Notes under the pieces: model-generated
Databases searched by the model: none
The model's input: the letters and a program-made list of their open reading frames with translations, nothing else
Told to the model about the DNA's origin: nothing
Translations under genes and position numbers: made by a program
Shown here: positions 1 through 6,123 of the stretch, one piece after another
Layout: each line of letters starts with the position of its first letter
Numbering within the stretch: position 1 is the first letter of the stretch
Assembly (NCBI RefSeq): GCF_034259325.1
Contig: NZ_JAXIVS010000005.1
Span: 62,001-126,000, forward strand
DNA from: Hyalangium ruber
GTDB lineage: Bacteria > Myxococcota > Myxococcia > Myxococcales > Myxococcaceae
Length of the DNA: 64,000 nt
Reading direction: 5' to 3'

Positions 1-561
1 CTCGACACCACGGTGCGGGCCCTGCAACCCGAGAGCCGTCCACGCGTGCTCGTCTCGGACACGGTGGGCTTCATCAAGAAGCTGCCGCACGATCTCGTCG
101 CCTCCTTCCGCTCCACGCTCGACGAGGCGCTCGAGGCTTCGCTGCTGCTGTACGTGGTGGATGCGTCCGATCCCACCTGGGACGCGCAACTGGAGGTCAC
201 CCGCACGGTGCTGCGAGAGATCGGTGCGGACACCGTCCCGAGCCAGCTCCTCTTCAACAAGGTGGACCGGCTGGATGCGGCGGCTCAGGAGGCCCTGCGC
301 TCGCGCCACCCGGAGGCGCTGCTGCTCTCCGCGCACCGGCCGGAGGACGTGGGGCTCCTGCGCGAGCACATCCTGCGCGCCTTCGCGGCCTCGATGGTCG
401 ATGCGGATCTGGTGATTCCCTACGCCTCGCAGTCGCGCATCAGCGAGGTGTACGAGCACACGACGGTGCTCTCCGAGGCCTTCGATGAGAGCGGTCGCAA
501 GCTCCGCGTGCGCGGCCTGCCCGGTGCCATCGCGCGCCTCACGCAGGCTTTCGGAGCCTGA
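1..561 (+). CDS. hflX: GTPase HflX, C-terminal part (5' end outside window)
   Basis: This is the last 186 codons of the ribosome-associated GTPase HflX; the frame is open at the window edge, so the true start lies upstream. Visible GTPase elements are the G3 region (DTVGFIKKLP), the switch that follows it, and the G4 motif NKVD. The closing segment, with a YEHTTVLSEAF-like stretch, matches the usual HflX C-terminus. The family binds the 50S subunit and splits or rescues stalled ribosomes under stress, acting in the cytoplasm. The stop is a clean TGA. The next gene is convergent, so nothing here speaks to operon membership. The family call is firm; the N-terminal HflX domain cannot be seen. 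Confidence 0.93.
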   Translation, partial: LDTTVRALQPESRPRVLVSDTVGFIKKLPHDLVASFRSTLDEALEASLLLYVVDASDPTWDAQLEVTRTVLREIGADTVPSQLLFNKVDRLDAAAQEALRSRHPEALLLSAHRPEDVGLLREHILRAFAASMVDADLVIPYASQSRISEVYEHTTVLSEAFDESGRKLRVRGLPGAIARLTQAFGA

Positions 562-771
562 GCGACGCAGCAGCCTGCCGCCCCCCCGGAGGCATGTGGA
601 AGCCCTGAGCGTGTCTACCCCTCAAGCGCCCGCCGCTCGCACCCATCAGCTCAACTCGATCGCCGTGTCGAGACGGGGCACGGCGAACTCATACCGATCA
701 AGGGTGGGTGATCTCCTGGATTTGCACCCTACCATCGCCAGCACCCGCGCAGCGCGCCACGAGCTGGTCCG

Positions 772-1527
772 TCACCGTGCCGCGCGCCCGCCGATCACCG
801 GGAAGCGTTCGTAGGCCCGCTTGAGCGCGTCCAAGTGGGCGGGGTTGTCGAGATCAAGCGGAGCATCCGTGAGCTGCACAACCCACCCTCCCGATGCCGT
901 GGGCCGCGCCCGCGTGAGCAACTCGGCATCGCGAGCAGGATCCGGGAACCCGATGGCCTTCGCGGCAGCGGCAGACCAATAGTTCAGCCACCCCAGGTGA
1001 CGCGGAATCTCAGGTGCGGGGATTGCCTCTGGGAACTTGAGTGCAGGCAAGCCCCGTGGTGGCTTTTCAGGCCCATAGAGCTTCGGGCCTGTTTGGTCCG
1101 CAATGACCTGCATCATGGGTGACAGGGCTATGAGGCCCCACTGTGCGCGGACGCCCTCCGCTACGTGCTCTAGCACATCTGCTGCTGCCGCGACGACGGC
1201 CGCGCCCTGCGGCAGCTTCGCATGGACCTGAAGCTGTGGCTGGCCCCCTGAACTCGTACTCGCGGGTCGGCGCCGCCCTGAAATCATCACCGGATAGCTC
1301 TCGTCACCATTGCAAACGAGAGGGAATTCCCCACGTGCAGCTGCCTCAGCAAGCCATACGTCGCGCTGCGGTAGCTCGATGAGCTGCCCTTCTTTTGAGA
1401 CTTCCCACGCCAATCGCAAGCCGGGAAGCGCCCTCTCCATACCTTCAATGGCAGCGAGCGAGCGGCCATCGTCGCCCATGAGAACTGAAGCGTAGACGTT
1501 CAGTACGAACCGAGTTCGAGTGGTCAT
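772..1527 (-). CDS. Imm52-family immunity protein
   Basis: A 251-residue protein with no signal peptide or membrane segment. It opens with a β-strand-like stretch (TRFVLNVYASVLM) and a short acidic region, and has a Trp-rich middle (WLNYWSAAAAKAIGFPD), which I recognise as the layout of myxobacterial Imm52 proteins. Imm52 proteins are cytoplasmic antidotes that pair with restriction-endonuclease-fold toxins such as Tox-REase-5. The start ATG overlaps the stop of the upstream lipoprotein toxin candidate by 4 nt (ATGA at 1524-1527), so the two are translationally coupled, as toxin-immunity pairs usually are. The family call is from memory of the sequence pattern and was not searched. Confidence 0.7.
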   Translation of the reverse strand: MTTRTRFVLNVYASVLMGDDGRSLAAIEGMERALPGLRLAWEVSKEGQLIELPQRDVWLAEAAARGEFPLVCNGDESYPVMISGRRRPASTSSGGQPQLQVHAKLPQGAAVVAAAADVLEHVAEGVRAQWGLIALSPMMQVIADQTGPKLYGPEKPPRGLPALKFPEAIPAPEIPRHLGWLNYWSAAAAKAIGFPDPARDAELLTRARPTASGGWVVQLTDAPLDLDNPAHLDALKRAYERFPVIGGRAAR

Positions 1528-2429
1528 CGTTCACACCCGGTGACGGCGATATCAAAGCTGTCGTCTACCTCCAGCAGCGCGGCTTTGTGTGCCTCGGTGC
1601 TCACCCCAATGACGAAGCCATATCCACAGACCCGCGCAATGCTGCGCTCTTCCTCAAACTCTCTTATTTGGTCCCTGATCACCTGCTCCTGGAGGAAGTC
1701 ACTGTACGTGTCAAATTGATAGGTCTTGATCTCCCACAGCACACGTACGCCGACTTGCAGCGCATCAAAGCGCTTGCCGCCGACGAGCACGTCCATGCCG
1801 GGATAGCGGTTCGGCGGAAACTTATCGGCGCACTCGTTATGTGGATCATCTTTGCCTGCGTGCGGGACCGGGACGGGCCTGCACTCCGGGCTGCGAGGAG
1901 TGGATTCTGTCGGCACTGGGGGGAAGATGTCTCCGGAGCGCGACCCCTCTGGCTTCGGCGCTTGGTTCGCTGACGGTTCCTTGGCGGTCCGCGTTTGAGC
2001 CTTGGGCTTCGCGCGCTCGCGGGATGCGTTCCGTTGATAAGCATCAATCCCCTCTTGGATGGCGGCTGCCACCACCACCGCGCCAATAACGATCACAGCA
2101 CCGACGACGATTTCGGGTGCCGCAAAGACACAGAGGGCCACGGCTGCGGGAGCTGCTGCACCCGCGTAGGCGACAGCGCATCTTCGGGTGACATCCCGAA
2201 ACCTGACCCTGTCGCGATCGAGAGCGTGAAAGCACCTCTCCGCCAGGATAGGCCATTCGTTGGAGGCGTCTCGCACCACGCACTGCCCGTCATCCGTCCA
2301 GGGGTACAGCGCCGCACGCTGAAGATTGGTCAGTCTCGGGCTCGTGGCCTCCGGCTCTCCCGGGCTCGGATCCATCGTTACGCAGGCTGAGAGCAGGAAC
2401 AGGAGTGCGATGCACGTTCGGTGCGGCAT
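1524..2429 (-). CDS. Lipoprotein with C-terminal PD-(D/E)xK nuclease-like toxin domain (DUF6310-like)
   Basis: A 301-residue protein. Residues 1-16 form a lipoprotein signal with lipobox LSAC (Cys16). A long Gly/Ala/Val hydrophobic stretch lies at about 86-125, followed by a charged, proline-rich linker (about 130-190). The C-terminal domain (about 190-301) contains FDALQ (Asp222) and the E-x-K triad WEIKT (Glu233, Lys235), which fits a restriction-endonuclease-fold nuclease. Cys179-Cys300 residues in this domain could form disulfides. The layout resembles myxobacterial proteins annotated DUF6310 and toxin domains of the Tox-REase-5 type. It is followed with a 4-nt overlap by an Imm52-type gene. 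Role inferred: surface or periplasmically anchored nuclease used against kin or competitors. The catalytic call rests on the motif only. Confidence 0.66.
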   Translation of the reverse strand: MPHRTCIALLFLLSACVTMDPSPGEPEATSPRLTNLQRAALYPWTDDGQCVVRDASNEWPILAERCFHALDRDRVRFRDVTRRCAVAYAGAAAPAAVALCVFAAPEIVVGAVIVIGAVVVAAAIQEGIDAYQRNASRERAKPKAQTRTAKEPSANQAPKPEGSRSGDIFPPVPTESTPRSPECRPVPVPHAGKDDPHNECADKFPPNRYPGMDVLVGGKRFDALQVGVRVLWEIKTYQFDTYSDFLQEQVIRDQIREFEEERSIARVCGYGFVIGVSTEAHKAALLEVDDSFDIAVTGCER

Positions 2430-2705
2430 GGCCGCGTCCTTTCAATCAGGCGGGGGGCTATGGGTCAAGGCTCGTCCCTCCTGGAGTATGCCAGCCGTCA
2501 TGGGCGCAACCGTGCCCGAAGCTCGGGGCCGGGTGGAGTTTCAAAGCTCTCGCAGCGAGGGGCCAAGTTTTCCGATTTCGGGGAATGCGCACCAGAGGCC
2601 CGGGAGAGCGCGGCGCAGCAGATCGACCGGCCTGTGCCCCAGCACGACGCCGCACCGGCCAGAGACGCCGGAGGGGACACTGAGGGCACATGGGGGACGG
2701 GCGGG
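2430..2705. other. Intergenic leader of the toxin/immunity unit
   Basis: This 276-nt stretch lies upstream of the minus-strand toxin gene and downstream (on the same strand) of the terminator at 2706-2742. It should hold the promoter for the toxin/immunity pair. Several short overlapping ORFs cross it, but none has a convincing ribosome binding site or recognisable product. I see no repeat or RNA gene here. Confidence 0.4.
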
Positions 2706-2742
2706 AAAAGAAAAACCCAGCAACCCTTGAGGGATTGCTGGG
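2706..2742 (-). terminator. Rho-independent terminator after tRNA-like 3' end
   Basis: CCCAGCAA (2716-2723) pairs with TTGCTGGG (2735-2742), extended by CCC/GGG with one bulged A and a 4-nt loop. Read on the minus strand the hairpin is followed by TTTTTCTTTTC, a good intrinsic terminator tail. It lies just downstream of the tRNA-like 3' end at 2752-2779. Confidence 0.75.
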
Positions 2743-2751
2743 CTTTCTCTA

Positions 2752-2779
2752 GCGAAGAGTACGGGACTTGAACCCGTGG
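2752..2779 (-). repeat. Attachment-site-like repeat, copy 1 (tRNA T-arm plus acceptor 3' strand)
   Basis: Minus strand reads CCACGGGTTCAAGTCCCG followed by TACTCTTCGC: a canonical tRNA T-stem/T-loop (ACGGG-TTCAAGT-CCCGT) and a 3' acceptor strand. The same 28 nt recur at 3904-3931 with one mismatch. No matching 5' acceptor half is found upstream, so it is only the 3' end of a tRNA gene, the part usually carried in the att core of tRNA-integrating elements. Confidence 0.65.
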
Positions 2780-2964
2780 ACGAGGAGTACCCTAAACCCG
2801 CGACGGCACACGCCTTTCGCTGAATCTTTCGCTGAATCGTGAGTGAATCTGGGTACTTCGAGTCCACGGGCCAGTCCCGCCAGTCCCGCTGGTCACCCGG
2901 AGTCTCCTCCAGTCTAGGAGACATTTTGGAGACGAAGCCCGGGGCTCACTGAGCCACTCTATTT

Positions 2965-3052
2965 GCGAGGCGAGAGGGACTGGAACCTGCGCCCCTCTCG
3001 CTCGCCGTTGGCTCGCGAGCGGATGACTCTCGACCAATTGATTAGAGCACCG
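2965..3052 (-). other. Degenerate tRNA-like sequence
   Basis: On the minus strand this stretch has a D-arm-like segment (GCTC, then AATTGGTCGAGAGT), a strong stem CGCTCGC/GCGAGCG where an anticodon arm would sit, and a T-loop-like GTTCCAGTCC followed by CTCGCCTCGC. The T-stem does not pair in the standard way, the anticodon loop would have 9 nt, and no 5' strand matches the 3' acceptor strand. It is best read as a tRNA remnant, not a working tRNA gene. Confidence 0.35.
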
Positions 3053-3086
3053 ATTTAATGGAGGGTACGGTGGGTGAAGCGGATGA

Positions 3087-3443
3087 CTACAACCGATCCC
3101 CATACCGGTAGAGCTGGTCGTTCTGTGTCGCGACAAACCAGTTTGACGTCAGGAACGTGACGTCGAACGAATCGGTCGCACCACTCGAAGTCTTGATGGT
3201 GACCCATACCTTATTCTGATTTGGGTATGACACCCACGTGCCTGTCCAGAACCCTCCAGCACGGACAGTGCCATCCAACTGAAAGACCCATGGCGTCGGG
3301 TGCGGCGAGTCTTTGGTCATCGTCGCATCCCTCAGCACGCCGACACTCCACCAAGTGTTGTTGACGAGGGCGGGATCTACCGCATAGGCGTTGGATGCGA
3401 TGCTCGTCAGCACCAACGTCAACACAACGTAGAGCTTTCTCAT
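3087..3443 (-). CDS. Small secreted protein of unknown function
   Basis: 118 residues with a clear Sec signal peptide (basic MRK, hydrophobic core, cleavage after AYA at about residue 21). The mature part is about 97 residues, Trp- and Thr-rich, with alternating hydrophobic patterns that suggest a β-sandwich or lipocalin-like fold (FQLDGTVRAGGFWTGTW). It has no cysteines. Base composition is clearly less GC-rich than the surrounding core genes, and it sits inside the integrative-element relic, so it is probably cargo. I do not recognise a family. The signal peptide makes it likely to be a real gene despite its small size. Confidence 0.6.
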   Translation of the reverse strand: MRKLYVVLTLVLTSIASNAYAVDPALVNNTWWSVGVLRDATMTKDSPHPTPWVFQLDGTVRAGGFWTGTWVSYPNQNKVWVTIKTSSGATDSFDVTFLTSNWFVATQNDQLYRYGDRL

Positions 3444-3545
3444 TTTCTAGACTCCCGATGGAGGACACCACGGATCACCGATTAGGAAAATGTTGCTCCG
3501 CATCAGGAGTAGCAAGATCACCCAGCCAGTTTTCTCATACTTGTA

Positions 3546-3845
3546 GTGGTGCTGGCTGTCCTTCAGCTGGCTGGCGAAGGCACAGAAGCAGGCGGGGCCC
3601 CGGTGACACGAGCGCTCCACATCCTTCGGCACACATTCTGTTCGCAGCTGGCGATGCGAGGGGCGCCCGCCAAGGCCATCCAAGAACTGGCCGGACACAA
3701 GAACCTCTCCACTACCCAGCGGTACATGCACCTGAGCCCGGCAGCCAAGGACGCGGCGATCAGCCTGCTGGATGAGGCCGCCTCCCAGATTTCTGGAGAC
3801 ATCCTGGAGACGAAGATCGCGCCGATGGAGAAGCCCAGGGGCTGA
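3546..3845 (+). pseudogene. Tyrosine recombinase/integrase, C-terminal fragment
   Basis: From about residue 23 the frame encodes the C-terminal catalytic block of a phage-type tyrosine recombinase. It has H25-x-x-R28 (ILRHTF), H51 in [11 protein letters not shown], and the nucleophile Y60 in QRYMHLSP. The first ~20 residues do not look like integrase, and the upstream N-terminal arm-binding and core domains are absent, so the gene is truncated or fused to unrelated sequence. The retained H-R-H-Y residues show the decay is by truncation. It reads toward the right-hand att-like repeat about 60 nt away. A protein this short could not carry out recombination by itself. Confidence 0.82.
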
Positions 3846-3854
3846 AAAGACGAA

Positions 3855-3895
3855 GGGCCTGGAATCCTTGAGGTTTCCCTCTCGATTCCAGGCCC
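3855..3895. terminator. Hairpin terminator between integrase remnant and M20 gene
   Basis: A perfect 12-bp stem, GGGCCTGGAATC (3855-3866) with GATTCCAGGCCC (3884-3895) and a 17-nt loop. On the minus strand it is followed by TTCGTCTTTTC, so it can end transcripts coming from the M20-like gene and the tRNA-like 3' end. It could also serve the integrase fragment on the plus strand, though that side has a weaker T tract. Confidence 0.65.
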
Positions 3896-3903
3896 CTCTA
3901 TTG

Positions 3904-3931
3904 GCGAGGAGTACGGGACTTGAACCCGTGG
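3904..3931 (-). repeat. Attachment-site-like repeat, copy 2 (tRNA T-arm plus acceptor 3' strand)
   Basis: Minus strand reads CCACGGGTTCAAGTCCCG followed by TACTCCTCGC and then CA, giving a perfect T-arm, a 7-nt acceptor strand ACTCCTC, discriminator G and an encoded CCA. The 5' acceptor partner GAGGAGT is not found within tRNA distance, so it is a 3' half only. It is 28 nt, with one mismatch to copy 1 at 2752-2779. Confidence 0.65.
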
Positions 3932-3967
3932 CCCTCCCCTACCCGCCTCTTCCACAGAGCACGGGGT

Positions 3968-5548
3968 TTAGCGGGCCTCGGCCAACGCGTAGAGCAGGTC
4001 CACGTAGAACTTCTCGATCGCCGCCAGCCCGGCGATCTTGGAGCCCGCGACTGGCTCGATCAGCATGTACTCGTCAGGCCCATGCGCCCCGGAGCCGTGG
4101 CCGATACCGCCCGCCACCAGCGGCAGCTTCAGCCGCTCCGTGAAGATGTAATACGGCGCGCTCCCCCCCAGTCGCGGCGCCACGCTCGGGGTGATGCCGT
4201 ATTTGTTGTAGGCGCTGATCGCCGCCTGGACGATCGATGAGGAGACCGACGTCTGCGCCGGCGGGTAGCCGCTCAACAGCCGCGTCTCCACGTCCGTGAA
4301 CCCCTGCGCATCCAGGTGCGCGCGGATGAGCCGCAGCGACTCCTCCGGCGTCTGGTCCGGCACCAGCCGCGAGTCGAGCTTCGCAGTCGCCTTGTGCGGC
4401 AGGATCGTCTTCATCCCCGGGCCCGTGTAGCCCGCCCACATGCCGTCGATGTTGAGCGTGGTGTCGAACAGGTAGCGCAGCAGCGAATCATCACCGCTCA
4501 TCCCGTCCACCCACTCCTGCACGCCCAGGCTCTGCCGCATCCCCGGCTCCCGAGCCCTCCACTCGGCGAGCATGCCGTTCACCAGGCGCTGCTCCTCCTC
4601 GTTCGGAGGACGGATCGGCGCGTAGTAGCCCGGCACGCGGATCGAGTTCCCATCCGGCGTGGTGAGGCTCGCCATCGCCTGCGTCAGCCGCCACACCGGC
4701 GAGTCCGTGATCGCCTTGAGCGAGCCGTGGACCTCCGACTTCATCGGTCCGCCCTGCGTGCTGCCACGCGCCTCCATCTCGAACGACAGGATCCCCTTCA
4801 CGCCCATGAACATGGAGACGTCGCCCGACGGCCCCTGGCTGTTGAACGGGAAGAAGACCCCCGAGGCGCTCTTCAGCCGCTCGGCGTACTTGTCGATCAC
4901 CTGCGGATAGTGCGGAGAGCCGAGCTCCTCCTCCCCTTCCGCCACCACCATCAGGTTCACCGGCAGCTTGCCGCGCGTGGCGATGATCGACTCCAGCGCG
5001 TTGAGGAAGGCGCGCTCCGGCCCCTTCTGGTTCGTCGCGCCGCGCGCCATCAGCACCTTGCCCAGCGCGTGGTCCACCAGCGCGCCGTCGAACGCGCCCA
5101 CCTGCCAGCCCGTCGGCTCCACCGGCTGCACGTCGTACATCATGTAGACGACGAGGGTCTTCTCCGCCCCCGCGTCATAGAAACCCCACACGCCCGGGTG
5201 CCCATCCGTGGGCACCAGCTCCGCCTCCTTGAACCCCAGCTTGCGCAGGTCGTCCCGGAGCATCGTCGCCATCTCCTGAACGCCCTGGTTCTGCGCGCTC
5301 ACCGAGGGCTGGCGTACCCACCGGCGCAGGTTCTCCAAGTGGCTGGCGAGGTTGGCGTCGATATGGGCGTACGTCTCGTCATGGCGCCCCGCGTACGCCG
5401 GGACCGCGGACGCATCGAACTTCTCTTTCGAGGTGAACTCGATGCGAGGCCGCTGGACCTCGGCGGCGGAAGAAGCGCCCGACGTCGCGCATCCCGCGAG
5501 CGACGTCGAGCCAAACAGGACAAGGGCAGAGAGCAGGCGGCGCATCAT
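3968..5548 (-). CDS. M20/M25/M40-like metallohydrolase lipoprotein with altered metal ligands
   Basis: 526 residues. A lipoprotein signal ends at lipobox LAGC (Cys20). The rest has the layout of M20 dipeptidases: catalytic half (about 60-230), an inserted dimerisation lid, and a C-terminal half with the last His motif (HGSGAHGPDEY). In M20 enzymes the first ligand motif is GHxDVxP and the second GRGxxDxKG. Here they read YMMYDVQP (Met137 where His is expected) and ARGATNQKG (Asn173 where the bridging Asp is expected), while EGEEELGS keeps the acidic pair. The fold is clear, but catalysis by the usual two-zinc mechanism is doubtful. It starts 6 nt after the cyclic-nucleotide-binding gene, so they are probably co-transcribed. 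It sits at the outer edge of the integrative relic but has core-like composition. Confidence 0.8.
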   Translation of the reverse strand: MMRRLLSALVLFGSTSLAGCATSGASSAAEVQRPRIEFTSKEKFDASAVPAYAGRHDETYAHIDANLASHLENLRRWVRQPSVSAQNQGVQEMATMLRDDLRKLGFKEAELVPTDGHPGVWGFYDAGAEKTLVVYMMYDVQPVEPTGWQVGAFDGALVDHALGKVLMARGATNQKGPERAFLNALESIIATRGKLPVNLMVVAEGEEELGSPHYPQVIDKYAERLKSASGVFFPFNSQGPSGDVSMFMGVKGILSFEMEARGSTQGGPMKSEVHGSLKAITDSPVWRLTQAMASLTTPDGNSIRVPGYYAPIRPPNEEEQRLVNGMLAEWRAREPGMRQSLGVQEWVDGMSGDDSLLRYLFDTTLNIDGMWAGYTGPGMKTILPHKATAKLDSRLVPDQTPEESLRLIRAHLDAQGFTDVETRLLSGYPPAQTSVSSSIVQAAISAYNKYGITPSVAPRLGGSAPYYIFTERLKLPLVAGGIGHGSGAHGPDEYMLIEPVAGSKIAGLAAIEKFYVDLLYALAEAR

Positions 5549-5554
5549 CTGGGG

Positions 5555-6022
5555 TCAGTCCTCCTCGGAGTCCTGGTTCTTGTAGGCGTTCTCCAGCAGC
5601 ACCCAGAGGATCTTCACCCCCAGCTTGGGAAACTCCCGGGAGAGCTTCACCAGACTGGCGCGCGAGAAGCGCAGGGCCTCTCCCTCCGCCACCGCACGGC
5701 ACGACAGCGGCGAGGGCACGGTGCCGGCCAGCGCGCGATCTCCGAAGAAGGTCGCCGCGCCCTGCTCGGTGCTGCTGCCATCCCGCGCGACCTCGACCCG
5801 GCCGCTGACCACGACCCAGAAGGCGTCCAGGTCGTCACCCTTCTTCACCAGCTCTTCCCCATCCTGGAAGACGCGCCGCTCGCCGGCCTGGAAGAGCGTC
5901 TTGAGCTCCGCCTCGTTCAGCTGGCCGAACAGGGAGGAGGTCTTCAGCGCCTCCATCCCCTCCATCATGTACAGCGGGTTGACCGCCAGTTCCGTCCGCT
6001 CGTTGTCGTCGCGCTGTCCCAC
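5555..6022 (-). CDS. Cyclic nucleotide-binding domain protein
   Basis: 155 residues made almost entirely of one CNBD (cNMP-binding) domain, about 25-140: LFGQLNEAELKTLFQAGERRVFQDGEELVKKGD, broken across the usual β-roll, then FFGDRALAGTVPSPLSCRA, the phosphate-binding-cassette region. No output domain such as an HTH is attached, so it would act as a stand-alone sensor or by protein contact. I chose the GTG at 6020-6022 because GGGAGG sits just upstream; longer in-frame extension to 6517 runs antisense through the EutBC gene. It is followed after 6 nt by the M20-like lipoprotein. The cassette lacks an obvious Arg of the RTA type (SCRA), so cAMP binding is uncertain. Confidence 0.8.
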   Translation of the reverse strand: MGQRDDNERTELAVNPLYMMEGMEALKTSSLFGQLNEAELKTLFQAGERRVFQDGEELVKKGDDLDAFWVVVSGRVEVARDGSSTEQGAATFFGDRALAGTVPSPLSCRAVAEGEALRFSRASLVKLSREFPKLGVKILWVLLENAYKNQDSEED

Positions 6023-6123
6023 GTGGCCTCCCGAAAAATTCCGTCCCCCCGACGGTATGAGGAAGGCCCGGGCCGGGCAACGACTGATGACGTGCCCAGC
6101 CCATTCTCCCGCTGCTCGCGCGC

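Larger units (their letters stand above)
2752..3931. mobile_element. Relic of a tRNA-targeted integrative element
   Basis: About 1.18 kb bounded by two direct copies of a 28-nt tRNA-3'-end sequence (one mismatch). Inside lie a degenerate tRNA-like sequence, one small secreted-protein gene and the 3' end of a tyrosine-integrase gene placed about 60 nt from the right repeat and reading toward it, the usual position of an integrase next to its att site. Each repeat is followed on the minus strand by a hairpin terminator. The integrase lacks its N-terminal and core domains, so the element should be immobile. The relation of the repeats to an intact tRNA gene elsewhere in the genome is inferred. 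Confidence 0.55.

Noticed and set aside
2965-3052. Functional tRNA gene
   Set aside because: Acceptor and T-stems do not close and the anticodon loop length is wrong, so I kept it only as a remnant.
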